DNA of 64,000 nt. Source: an uncultured Collinsella sp. (GTDB taxonomy: Bacteria > Actinomycetota > Coriobacteriia > Coriobacteriales > Coriobacteriaceae). Below are positions 50,175 to 58,698 of this stretch, one piece after another (position 1 is the stretch's first letter; each line of letters opens with the position of its first letter). Location of the stretch: contig CABUOF010000001.1 in NCBI GenBank assembly GCA_902493125.1, positions 1 through 64,000 of the forward strand. The letters run 5' to 3'. The notes below the pieces were generated by a model. It had not been told where the DNA came from, searched no databases, and saw nothing but the letters and a program-made list of their open reading frames with translations. Position numbers and translations under genes: made by a program.

Positions 50175-50897
50175 GGCGAGGGCTTGGCGCTGAAGCTCGA
50201 TGAGCTCGGCGATACCCTTGTCGCCCAGGTCGAGCAGGGCGTTGAGACGCTTGCGATCGAAGGGCGCCTGCTCGCCGGTACCCTGGAGTTCGATCATCTC
50301 ACCGGAATCGGTGGCGACGAGGTTCATGTCGACCTCGGCGTGGCTGTCCTCGGAATAATCCAAGTCGAGCAGGGTGTTGCCGTCGACGACGCCCATGGAA
50401 ATGGCGGCAACCTGGCCCGTGAGCGGGATGCGCTCGAGTTTGCCCGCCTCGACCCACATGGCAAGGGCGTCGTGCAGCGCCAACCAGGCACCGGTAATGC
50501 TCGCCGTACGCGTGCCGCCATCGGCCTGGATCACATCGCAGTCGACGGTAACGGTGTACTCGCCGAGCGCCTTCATGTTGACGACGGTACGCAGACTGCG
50601 GCCGATAAGCCGCTCGATCTCCATGGAGCGGCCCTTGCGGTTGGCATGCTCGCGCTTGCAGCGTTTACCGGTCGAGGCCGGCAGCATCGCATATTCCGCC
50701 GTTACCCAGCCGGCCTTGGCGCCCTTGCGCCAACCCGGCACACCCTCCTCGATGGTGGCGGCGCACAGTACGCGCGTGTCGCCGAACTCGGCCAGGCACG
50801 AGCCGTGGGCGTGCTTCATAACGCCGCGGGTGAGCTTAACGGGGCGCAACTCGTTGGCGGCGCGACCGTTAGCGCGGTTGACCTGCATGTACTCCAT
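50172..50897 (-). CDS. rph: Ribonuclease PH
   Basis: 241 residues. [20 protein letters not shown] near the start, [28 protein letters not shown] and [19 protein letters not shown] are the conserved phosphorolytic exonuclease segments. It trims tRNA 3' ends using phosphate. It is part of the murI-rph-rdgB-dtd cluster, a common order in Gram-positives. Confidence 0.96.
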   Translation of the reverse strand: MEYMQVNRANGRAANELRPVKLTRGVMKHAHGSCLAEFGDTRVLCAATIEEGVPGWRKGAKAGWVTAEYAMLPASTGKRCKREHANRKGRSMEIERLIGRSLRTVVNMKALGEYTVTVDCDVIQADGGTRTASITGAWLALHDALAMWVEAGKLERIPLTGQVAAISMGVVDGNTLLDLDYSEDSHAEVDMNLVATDSGEMIELQGTGEQAPFDRKRLNALLDLGDKGIAELIELQRQALA

Positions 50898-50951
50898 AGA
50901 AATATCCTTTCGGCAAAAGATGTGGCGAAGGCCTTGACGGCTGCCTTACAT

Positions 50952-51836
50952 CTATTTCAGCTCATCGATATCGATATGTTCGATGCTTTTGAGCGGCTGG
51001 CCAAAGATAAAGCTACCCGCCACCGCAAACTCGGCAATGTTGTCAGACGTGGTGGCAAAGCGATGCTGCGGCTCGGCTGCGTCGCCCGCCAGCTGCTCGC
51101 GGCGCGTGAGAATATCGGTCAGCTCGCGCGTGGTCTCCTCGGCGGAACTCACCACGCGCACTCCGGGACCCAGCGCATGGCGAATAGGCCCCACGAGCAG
51201 CGGGAAATGCGTGCAGCCGAGTACCACGGTATCGATGCCACGATCGTGCAGCGGCTCGACTGTGGCGCCAACCAGCGCGCGAACGGCTGGCGTATCAAAA
51301 ATATCCTCGTTCTCGAGCCACTGCTCCTGCAGATGCGCGCCCGAGGCGAGCTCGTGCTCGACGACCTCGACAAAGCTCGAAGCCGGGCAGCCATACACAT
51401 CGACACCAGCATCCAAATCCTGGATGGCGCGCGTGTAGGCGCCCGAGCGAATGGTGAGATTGGTGGCGAGCACGCCCACGCGACGCGTACGCGTGCTGTT
51501 GATGGCGGCGCGCGCGCCCGGGGCGATCACGCCGATCACGGGAACGTCGAGCACTTGCTGAGCCAAACGCAAGGCCGCGGCGGTCGCCGTGTTGCAGGCG
51601 ATGACCATGATCTTAACGTCGTGCCTCGATAGCCAGCGGCCCGTCTGCAGCGCAAACGAGCGAACCTCGTCCTCGGTGCGGGTGCCATAAGGGCAGCGCT
51701 TAGTGTCACCGAAATAGTAGACGGACTCGTGCGGAAGTGCCGTTGCGATCGCGCGCGCGACCGTCAAGCCGCCCAGGCCCGAGTCGAACACGCCGATCGG
51801 ACGCGTGTCCCCGGCCATATTATCGATATCGGACAT
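50952..51836 (-). CDS. murI: Glutamate racemase
   Basis: 294 residues. It makes D-Glu for peptidoglycan. PIGVFDSGLGGLTV, VIACNTATAAAL (first catalytic Cys) and VLGCTHFPLL (second Cys) are complete. MSDIDNMAGDT at 51836, after GGTGAGGTA, gives the natural length. First gene of the murI-rph-rdgB-dtd run; murE lies 1 kb upstream. Confidence 0.95.
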   Translation of the reverse strand: MSDIDNMAGDTRPIGVFDSGLGGLTVARAIATALPHESVYYFGDTKRCPYGTRTEDEVRSFALQTGRWLSRHDVKIMVIACNTATAAALRLAQQVLDVPVIGVIAPGARAAINSTRTRRVGVLATNLTIRSGAYTRAIQDLDAGVDVYGCPASSFVEVVEHELASGAHLQEQWLENEDIFDTPAVRALVGATVEPLHDRGIDTVVLGCTHFPLLVGPIRHALGPGVRVVSSAEETTRELTDILTRREQLAGDAAEPQHRFATTSDNIAEFAVAGSFIFGQPLKSIEHIDIDELK

Positions 51837-51887
51837 TACCTCACCAGATTCTCTCTCGAAAAATGCGACCAATCGTGATGCGTCGCG

Positions 51888-52799
51888 CTACGAACGGGCT
51901 GCGACCAGCAGCTCGGCCGTTGCCACCCAACCGTCGACAATCTTGCCGCGCGTAATATAGGCATTGTCGCAGGCGTCCAAGAACTCCGGGGCACCGGCGC
52001 TCGTCAGACCGTTCTCGACCAGGCAGAACATGCCAACATGGTCGGCCATGTAGAAGTCGGACTCGGAGTCGCCGAGCGCAAGCGTCTCCTCGCGCTCGAT
52101 CCCCAGGTGCTCGCAGAAGCGCGCAATGGCAACGCCTTTGTTAAGACCCGCCGGATTGATGTTGAAGGCGCGACCGTCCTCGACGCGATCGAGCTCGAGC
52201 GTCGTCGGCTTGGACAGGTGAGTCAGATGGCCGTTGCAAGCCCAGATCAGACCGCAGCCGGCCTCGTCCAGGATGGCCTGGACCTCATCGTCGGGCACAT
52301 CGCCGCGCATGCCGACGGTGACCTCACGGTACTTGTAGCCGGTCGACATGTCGTTGTGGTACTCGATCTTGTGCGGCCAGCGGGCAAGGATCTTCTCGCA
52401 CACGCCGGTCTGCTCGATCACCTGGTGCGGAGTAAGGCCGCAGGCGGGGTCGTAAGGCATGTCGCCGGTCAGATACTCCCAATCGTTGGCTTTGAGGTCG
52501 TACATGACCAGGCCGCCCATCTCGCCGATGTAGGAGTTGAGGCCGAGCACGCGCGCGTCCTCGTGGATCATGGTACGATTGCGGCCCGAGGTGGGAACCA
52601 CCTGAATACCAGCGCGAGCGAGCGCCACGACGGCCTCGACGAGTTTGGTCGAGGGGTTGCCGTCGTTGTCGCGCAGCACGCACGAGCCGGGCGCGAGCAT
52701 CGTGGCATCCAGGTCGGTAAAGACGTACTTGACCTTGGCCAAGCGCTCGCGCATCTCGCCCGAAAGCTCGGCAACGGTCGGCAGGGTGTTGTGGGACAT
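51888..52799 (-). CDS. HAD-superfamily phosphatase (Cof type)
   Basis: 303 residues. The nucleophile motif FTDLDATML has D-x-D; motif II is PTSGRNR; motif III and IV lie in GLNKGVAIARFCEHLG and LALGDSESDFYMA. The inserted cap domain is of the Cof type, whose members dephosphorylate sugar phosphates or nucleotides. ATG 52799 is preceded by ACGGAGTAACC. It sits between murE and murI on the same strand; the substrate is unknown. Confidence 0.88.
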   Translation of the reverse strand: MSHNTLPTVAELSGEMRERLAKVKYVFTDLDATMLAPGSCVLRDNDGNPSTKLVEAVVALARAGIQVVPTSGRNRTMIHEDARVLGLNSYIGEMGGLVMYDLKANDWEYLTGDMPYDPACGLTPHQVIEQTGVCEKILARWPHKIEYHNDMSTGYKYREVTVGMRGDVPDDEVQAILDEAGCGLIWACNGHLTHLSKPTTLELDRVEDGRAFNINPAGLNKGVAIARFCEHLGIEREETLALGDSESDFYMADHVGMFCLVENGLTSAGAPEFLDACDNAYITRGKIVDGWVATAELLVAARS

Positions 52800-52906
52800 G
52801 GTTACTCCGTTTACGTAGAAGGGTTTGGACTTGGACGGCATGTTTTGATTGAGGGAACACGCTTATGGCGACAGTGCACTCAGGGCGCCGCCGCCATCAT
52901 GGTTCA

Positions 52907-54469
52907 TTAGTCAAACTGGGTAACATCGATCAGGCGATTGGCCAGCGAAAGGTCGCTCTCGATGGGCACGAACTCGTCGCCCACGTGCATGAGCTCCTCG
53001 TCACCCTTTGCCAGCAGCAAGACAATGGTGGGAGCATCGGGGTTGACGTACTCCTCGCGCGCCGCCTTGAACGCCGCATGCACAGCGGCTTCGCGGTCGA
53101 GGATGATCTTGTTCGGCGTATCGTCGGGAACATGCTCGGCAAGCTCGCGACAGACCTTCATCGGGTCCTCGTGAGCCGGGTCCTCGTTGGCAAAGATCAT
53201 CAGGTCGGAATATGGTGCGGCCTCGCGCGGAAGCTGCTCGCGGCGCTCCTGCGCCTTGCCACCGGCAGCGCCAAACACTGCGATGACCGGGCTGGCGGGA
53301 AACGCGCGCTTCACCGACGAGAAAAGCGAGCGGAACGAAAGTTGGTTGTGAGCGTAGTCAACAACACAAATCACGAGGCCGTCCTTCGACTCCACGACCT
53401 CCATGCGGCCCGGCACACGCAGCTTGGAGAGGCCCTTCTTGATAGCCTCGATACCGATGCCGATCTCGCGCGCGGCGGCGATAGCGACCAGCGCGTTCTC
53501 CACGTTAAAGTCTCCCGCGATACCCAGCAGGACCTTCTCCCCCGCCTCGGACTCGTCGGCACACAGGCCATGCAAGTTGAACTCGATGCCAAAGCCGACC
53601 ATGCGTACGTCGCTCGCCCACAGGCTTGCCTCGGGATGCTCGACGCCAACGGTCACCAAGCGCTCGGCCGTCGACGCTGCTTCCAGCACACGGTCAACCT
53701 CTTCGGTGCCCAGATTCACCACGGCGGTCTTTGCCTGGTCAAAAATCCTGAGCTTGCTCTCAAAATAATCATCAAACGTGGGGTGTTCGATCGGCGAGAT
53801 GTGGTCGCGGCCGATGTTGAGGAAGCACGCCACGTCAAACGGCAGATTCTCGACGCGTTGGTACTTGAGCGCCTGGCTCGAGACCTCCATGACCATGGAC
53901 TTGCGACCGGACGTGCGGCAGTTGGCGATATGGCGCCAGACCTCGGGGGCCTCGGGCGTAGTATTGGTGCTCTCGTAGCACTCGATACCATCGTCGGTAC
54001 TCACCGAGCCGATCATGCCGCAGGACTCGCCCGCCGCCTTGATGATGGACTGGAGCATAAAAGCGGCCGTGGTCTTTCCCTTGGTGCCGGTGATGCCCAC
54101 GATCTTGACGTCGTGGTCGGGACGGTCGTAGACCTCCGGCGGCAACAGGGCCATGGCCGTGCGAACACTATCAACAACCAGCATCGCAGCACCGCTCTCC
54201 TTCGCCAGCGGCTCCAGAGACTCGACCAGCGACTCCTCGCACACAAATGCGACGGCGCCCGCATCGAGCGCCATGCTCAAAAACGCGGGCTTAAAGGCAG
54301 CACCTTTGCAAAAGAATACGTCACCTGCCGAGACCACGCGCGAATCAAACGAGCAGCCGGTCACGGCACGCTCGTCAACCTGCTCTGATGCGCGCAGCTC
54401 GCCGCACACGTCGAGAAGCTTGGCAAGCGTATCGACCGTGGTCACGGTCGCGGAATCCGAATGGTGCAT
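52907..54469 (-). CDS. murE: UDP-N-acetylmuramoyl-tripeptide synthetase (MurE-like Mur ligase)
   Basis: 520 residues. The ATP loop VGITGTKGKTTAAFML, TTPEAPE, MEVSSQALKYQRV and VVDYAHNQLSF are Mur-ligase signatures. It adds the third amino acid to the cell-wall precursor. The specificity motif, DNPR in diaminopimelate-adding enzymes and DDPR in lysine-adding ones, reads EDPAHEDP here, so the Arg that contacts meso-DAP is missing and a non-DAP residue 3 is more likely. Also unusual: DYAHNQ instead of DYAHTP. Confidence 0.9.
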   Translation of the reverse strand: MHHSDSATVTTVDTLAKLLDVCGELRASEQVDERAVTGCSFDSRVVSAGDVFFCKGAAFKPAFLSMALDAGAVAFVCEESLVESLEPLAKESGAAMLVVDSVRTAMALLPPEVYDRPDHDVKIVGITGTKGKTTAAFMLQSIIKAAGESCGMIGSVSTDDGIECYESTNTTPEAPEVWRHIANCRTSGRKSMVMEVSSQALKYQRVENLPFDVACFLNIGRDHISPIEHPTFDDYFESKLRIFDQAKTAVVNLGTEEVDRVLEAASTAERLVTVGVEHPEASLWASDVRMVGFGIEFNLHGLCADESEAGEKVLLGIAGDFNVENALVAIAAAREIGIGIEAIKKGLSKLRVPGRMEVVESKDGLVICVVDYAHNQLSFRSLFSSVKRAFPASPVIAVFGAAGGKAQERREQLPREAAPYSDLMIFANEDPAHEDPMKVCRELAEHVPDDTPNKIILDREAAVHAAFKAAREEYVNPDAPTIVLLLAKGDEELMHVGDEFVPIESDLSLANRLIDVTQFD

Positions 54470-54531
54470 CTTTCACCTTTCTCAGCCATTTGGCAGGGAC
54501 GGTTTTTATAGTAACTGAAACGCACCCACGC

Positions 54532-54556
54532 AAAAACGGCTCCCGGAGGAGCCGTT
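54532..54556 (-). terminator. Terminator of asnB
   Basis: AACGGCTCC pairs with GGAGCCGTT over CGGA-like bases; on the minus strand TTTTTG follows. Confidence 0.88.
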
Positions 54557-54581
54557 ACGCGCAGGCGTTCGTAAGCCGAGG

Positions 54582-56462
54582 CTAGGCAGCCTGAACAGCG
54601 GGCTGGTCCTCGTCGATAAAGAAGCGCTTGTACCACACCAGGAACACGAGCGGCGTATAGATCTTGCGCTGGAAATCGCCCTTGCCCGCAAAGTGCAGAT
54701 CGAGCAGGTGCATGAGCTCGTCGGTATTGAAGAACTCACTTGCCCACGGCGCGGTGAAGTACTCCTTGACATAGTCGTACCACTTTTGCTCGCGCAGCCA
54801 GTAGACAATCGGCACCGGGAAGCCCACCTTGGGACGGGTGGCCCACTCATCGGGCAGCGACTTGTTGGCAGCGTGGCGGAGTACCTGCTTGTTGCCGTTC
54901 TCGTTGATGCGGTAGCGATCGGGAATGTGCTCGGCGAACTCCATGACTTTGCGGTCCAGGAAGGGCACGCGCAGCTCCAGCGAGTGCGCCATGCACATCT
55001 TGTCGGCCTTGAGCAGAATGTCGCCCGGGAGCCACATGTTCATGTCCAGGTACTGCTTCTTGACCAGTTCGGGCTGACCCTTCACGCGTGCGTAGATGGG
55101 TGCAGCGAGCTCAAAGGCGCCGTCGCCGGTGTTGTACTCGGGCTTGAGCACGCCGTCGACCTCGCGCTCCGGCCATACCAGAGCCTGTCCCAGGAACGAC
55201 TTCTCGGGGATCTCGGCACCCTTGACCAGGAAGTTATGTCCCTTGAAGTACGGCATATGCAGCGCCAGGTTACCGAGCGCGCGACGGATGGGCAGCGGCA
55301 CCATCTTTTTGTACTTGCGCACCGGAACCGTGTCCTCGTAGTAGGCGTAGCCGCCAAAAAGCTCGTCGGCACCTTCGCCCGAAAGCACGACGGTGACGTC
55401 TTTGCGAGCCATCTCGGCCAAGAACCACAGCGGCACGGAAGACAGGTTGGACTGCGGCTCGTCCATGTGATACTGGATGTCCTCGAGTGCACCGAAGAAC
55501 TCGTCGGCGGTAATCATCTTGCGAACGTTCTCGACGCCGAGCTTATCGGAAAGCTCCTTGGCGTAGTTGGTCTCGTTGAAGTTCTTGTAGTCAAAGCCCA
55601 CCGAGAAGGTCTTGTCGGGCATGAGGCAAGCGGCAATATAGCTGGAGTCGACGCCGCCGGAGAGGAACGACGCGACCTTGACGTCGGCGATGCGATGGGC
55701 CTCGACACTCTCGTGCACGACCTCGTCCAGCTCATCGACGTACTCCTCGAACGGCTTCTCGACGGCAGAGTAATCGCAATCCCAGTAGCGCTCGATGTTC
55801 ATCTTGCCGGTCGGGATATCGACGGTAAAGTAGTGCGCCGGCGGCAGCTTGTAGACACCCTCGAAGAAGGTCTCCTCGGTTGCCGAATACTGCAGCGTCA
55901 TGTACGGACGCAGAGCCTTTTTGTTGACCGCCTTGTGGAAGTGCGGGTAGTCCAGGAAGCTCTTGATCTCGGAACCAAAGAGCACGCCCGGAGCGCCGTC
56001 GCCCGCATCAGCCATGGGATAGTAGTAAAGCGGCTTGATGCCAAAGATGTCGCGGGCGCCAAAAAGCTTGTTCTTCTTTTTGTCCCAGATGACGAAGGCG
56101 TACATACCGCGCAGGCGATCGAGGACGGCCTCGCCCCACTCCTCGTAGCCGTGCAGGAGACTCTCGGTGTCGGCGCCGCAGTGGAACTTGTAGCCCTTGG
56201 CCTCGAGCTCGGAACGGAGTTCTTGGAAGTTGTAGATCTCGCCGTTGAAGACAATGACGACGCTGCCGTCCTCATTGGCCATGGGCTGGGCGCCGGCCTC
56301 GGTCAGGTCGAGGATCGACAGGCGGCGGAAGCCGAGGGCAACGCGGCCGTCGATAAACTGACCGCCCATGTCGGGACCGCGATGGACGATGCGGTCCATC
56401 ATCTTGGTGAGCACCTCGGATTGGTTATCCGTCCCACCGACAAAACCGACAAAACCGCACAT
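54582..56462 (-). CDS. asnB: Asparagine synthase, glutamine-hydrolysing
   Basis: 626 residues. Cys2 (MCGFVGF) is the glutaminase nucleophile; RGPDMGG, NGEIYNF and GADTESLLHGYEEWG complete the amidotransferase half. The synthetase half has the PP-loop SFLSGGVDSSYIAA and LSGEGADELFGGY. It makes Asn from Asp, Gln and ATP. It stands alone between murE and tRNA-Val. In length and order it matches AsnB rather than sugar-linked AsnO-type enzymes. Confidence 0.95.
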   Translation of the reverse strand: MCGFVGFVGGTDNQSEVLTKMMDRIVHRGPDMGGQFIDGRVALGFRRLSILDLTEAGAQPMANEDGSVVIVFNGEIYNFQELRSELEAKGYKFHCGADTESLLHGYEEWGEAVLDRLRGMYAFVIWDKKKNKLFGARDIFGIKPLYYYPMADAGDGAPGVLFGSEIKSFLDYPHFHKAVNKKALRPYMTLQYSATEETFFEGVYKLPPAHYFTVDIPTGKMNIERYWDCDYSAVEKPFEEYVDELDEVVHESVEAHRIADVKVASFLSGGVDSSYIAACLMPDKTFSVGFDYKNFNETNYAKELSDKLGVENVRKMITADEFFGALEDIQYHMDEPQSNLSSVPLWFLAEMARKDVTVVLSGEGADELFGGYAYYEDTVPVRKYKKMVPLPIRRALGNLALHMPYFKGHNFLVKGAEIPEKSFLGQALVWPEREVDGVLKPEYNTGDGAFELAAPIYARVKGQPELVKKQYLDMNMWLPGDILLKADKMCMAHSLELRVPFLDRKVMEFAEHIPDRYRINENGNKQVLRHAANKSLPDEWATRPKVGFPVPIVYWLREQKWYDYVKEYFTAPWASEFFNTDELMHLLDLHFAGKGDFQRKIYTPLVFLVWYKRFFIDEDQPAVQAA

Positions 56463-56659
56463 ATACTATCCCCTCTGCTGTTGCTGGGCATCAAATCGAA
56501 TCAGTAGCTTTTGAGTATACCCGAGGGCGTAAAGAGGGGCGGAATGTTCAGGCAATCTCAACTGAATCAGCTCCGCTGTGACACGCTGTGACACGCGCCG
56601 GTTACCTTTAATGGATATGAGGTGAATGGGGCGATTGTTTTGCTATACTCTCTCCGCAC

Positions 56660-56735
56660 GGGCGATTGGCGCAACGGTTAGCGCAGGTGCTTTACACGCA
56701 CAAGGCTGGGGGTTCGAATCCCTCATCGCCCACCA
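56660..56735 (+). tRNA. trnV: tRNA-Val (anticodon TAC)
   Basis: Acceptor GGGCGAT/ATCGCCC, anticodon loop TTTACAC giving TAC, T arm GGGTTCGAATCCC, 3' CCA encoded. A -10-like TATACT lies just upstream. Fragments of its 3' half are repeated downstream. Confidence 0.95.
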
Positions 56736-56744
56736 TTGAATTGG

Positions 56745-56773
56745 AAACGGTCCTCGAAAGGGGACCGTTTTTG
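56745..56773 (+). terminator. Terminator of tRNA-Val
   Basis: AAACGGTCC pairs with GGACCGTTT, then TTT, 10 nt after the tRNA end. Confidence 0.85.
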
Positions 56774-56929
56774 TTTGGGCCCATTTCATGGGATTCGAAC
56801 CCGCAAGGGTGCGGAGCTGAGGAAACGCGAAGCGTTTTCCAGCGCAGCACGCGAGGAGCGAAGCGACGAAGCGGATGCGGGCGGCGGAGCCGCACGCGGA
56901 CATCCCTCATCGCCCACCACTGATTTGAT

Positions 56930-56957
56930 AGGCCTCCAGCGATGGAGGCCTTTCCTT
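56930..56957 (+). terminator. Second terminator behind the duplicated tRNA end
   Basis: AGGCCTCC pairs with GGAGGCCT, followed by TTCCTTTTTC. It is at the same place in the second repeat unit as the terminator of tRNA-Val in the first. Confidence 0.75.
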
Positions 56958-57012
56958 TTTCATGCCCAGCGCATGGGATTCGAACCCGCCAGCACGTCTG
57001 TCACAAAGGCCG

Positions 57013-57229
57013 TGGTCAAAAAATGGCAAAAATGAGTACTGCTACTTTGTTTGCAACATATAAAAAGATAGTATTTGCTTAAGTTACGCAACATATGTCC
57101 ATTATAAGGACTAACAGTCAGATCAAAATCATGCTTTCATCGCCATTTCGACTTGCTATCTGGCCTTATTAGTTCAAAATTGCTGCTACCAAATCGGTAA
57201 CAGTACTCATATTTGATGTTTTTTGACCA
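57013..57229. mobile_element. MITE-like element, about 217 bp with imperfect terminal inverted repeats
   Basis: Left end TGGTCAAAAAATGGC... (57013-57041) and right end (57201-57229) are inverted repeats matching at 25 of 29 positions, with ends TGGTCAAAAAA and CAGTACTCAT. The interior is AT-rich, unlike the surrounding DNA, and has no coding frame. No clear target-site duplication is visible. The family is not recognised. Confidence 0.45.
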
Positions 57230-57260
57230 GCAGGTCTCCCTGTCTTAGCAAATCTAAGGC

Positions 57261-57320
57261 AAAACGGGCTCCAGACCGCTGAATCATGCCGCATAGGGCA
57301 CGTCCGCAGTCCGGAACCCG
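57261..57320 (-). terminator. Terminator of the arg operon
   Basis: Arms 57265-57279 and 57306-57320 pair along 15 positions only on the minus strand, where three pairs are G-U (they would be C-A on the plus strand); TTTTGCC follows. It lies behind argD. Confidence 0.65.
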
Positions 57321-57345
57321 GTCCAAATTGAGTTATTGCGCCGCG

Positions 57346-58629
57346 TTAGCCCAAGACATCCGACAGGATCTCGATCAGGCTGTCCACGTCGGCTTCTTCG
57401 CAGACAAGTGGCGGCAAGAAACGCAGCGTATGGGCACCCGTAGCGTTAATCACGGCACCGGCGGCCAGCGCGCGGGCAACAACATCATGCGCGTCGCCCG
57501 CGGCATCATCCAAATCACAGCCGAGCATCAAGCCGCGGCCACGTACCTCGGTCACGTGCGGCAGCTTGGCGAGCTTTGCCTCCATATAGGCGCCCACCTT
57601 GGCAGCATGCTCGGCATAATCGCCACGCACAAGCGCGGAGAGCGTCGCGGCACACGCCGCGATGGCCAAGCAGCTACCGCCAAAGGTCGAGCCGTGGTCG
57701 CCCGGCTTAAACACGTCGGCAATCTCCTTCTTTGCCACAACGGCACCCATGGGCACGCCGTCGGCAATGCCCTTGGCAAGGCTCATGATGTCGGGCTCCA
57801 CGCCATAGGTTTGGAACGCAAACGGCTTGCCGGAGCGGAAGATGCCGCACTGGACCTCGTCGGCGATAAGCACGGCGCCCACTTCGTGTGCCAGGTCACG
57901 CGCTGCCGCCATAAACTCCTCGGTCATGGGGTGCACGCCACTCTCACCCTGGATCGGCTCGAGCATCACGGCACAAATCTCGCTCCCCAGCTGCTTAAAG
58001 ATCGCACGCAGCTCGTCCACATCGTTGGGCGTGCAGGCCACAAAGCCACCCGGCAGCGGGCGGAAGCTGTCCTGCAGCCAATCCTGCATGGTGGCGGCAA
58101 TGGTCTCGAGCGTACGGCCGTGGAACCCGCCGCGCATGCACACGATAGTGTTGCCGCCATTACCGGCACGCTTGGCGTACAGGCGCGCGAGCTTCATCGA
58201 GCCCTCGTTGGCCTCGGCGCCAGAGTTGGCAAAGAAGGTCTCCCAAACCTGCTCATCCGCAGCCGGGGCACCAAAAGCAGCTGCCGTGGTCTCATCGCCG
58301 GCGGCAATGGCATCGGCAAGCACGCGCGCACCATCTACGTCGTCGTTAGCAAGCTTGGACAGCAGCGCCGCGACCTGTCCGCGCTGCTCGATGTAGAAAT
58401 AGTTGGAGACATGCATGAGCTTTTTAGTCTGTGCTTCGAGCGCCGAGAGCACAGCCGGGTCGCCATGACCTAGGCTGCACACGCCGATGCCGGCAAGAAA
58501 GTCGAGGTACTCACGGCCATCGTCGCCGGTGAGCTTCATGCCGTGACCCTCGACAAACTCGACCGGAGAGCGGCCAAAGGTATGCATAACGTAATGGGAT
58601 TCAAGCGATTGCTGAGCTACAAGTGACAT
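57346..58629 (-). CDS. argD: Acetylornithine aminotransferase
   Basis: 427 residues, class III PLP enzyme. FFANSGAEANEGSMKLAR binds the cofactor phosphate; LIADEVQCGIFRSG and the PLP lysine in IMSLAKGIADGVP are typical, as is GDHGSTFGGSCLA. It converts N-acetylglutamate semialdehyde to acetylornithine. An insertion at about 105-130 (DDVDGARVLADAIAAGDE) is longer than in E. coli ArgD. Last gene of argCJBD. Confidence 0.93.
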   Translation of the reverse strand: MSLVAQQSLESHYVMHTFGRSPVEFVEGHGMKLTGDDGREYLDFLAGIGVCSLGHGDPAVLSALEAQTKKLMHVSNYFYIEQRGQVAALLSKLANDDVDGARVLADAIAAGDETTAAAFGAPAADEQVWETFFANSGAEANEGSMKLARLYAKRAGNGGNTIVCMRGGFHGRTLETIAATMQDWLQDSFRPLPGGFVACTPNDVDELRAIFKQLGSEICAVMLEPIQGESGVHPMTEEFMAAARDLAHEVGAVLIADEVQCGIFRSGKPFAFQTYGVEPDIMSLAKGIADGVPMGAVVAKKEIADVFKPGDHGSTFGGSCLAIAACAATLSALVRGDYAEHAAKVGAYMEAKLAKLPHVTEVRGRGLMLGCDLDDAAGDAHDVVARALAAGAVINATGAHTLRFLPPLVCEEADVDSLIEILSDVLG

Positions 58630-58698
58630 GAGATGCCTTTCGTTGGGCGCCAGACGGCGCGGGGCTATGGGTGCAGGAATGGGGCGACTGAGGGTCAG

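Larger units (their letters stand above)
56719..56989 (+). repeat. Tandem duplication of the tRNA-Val 3' end with inverted T-arm
   Basis: TCCCTCATCGCCCACCA occurs at 56719-56735 (inside the tRNA) and 56903-56919. CATGGGATTCGAACCCGC, an inverted T-arm sequence, occurs at 56787-56804 and 56972-56989. Both pairs are about 185 nt apart, so the region is two units of tRNA end, terminator, inverted T-arm. The terminators inside the units differ in sequence. The segment 56812-56902 has further short foldbacks. Confidence 0.65.

Noticed and set aside
56643..57035. Several 70-99-codon frames around tRNA-Val with WDSNP, RDSNP and GFEPAST
   Set aside because: These are translations of tRNA-derived sequence on either strand, a well-known source of false proteins.
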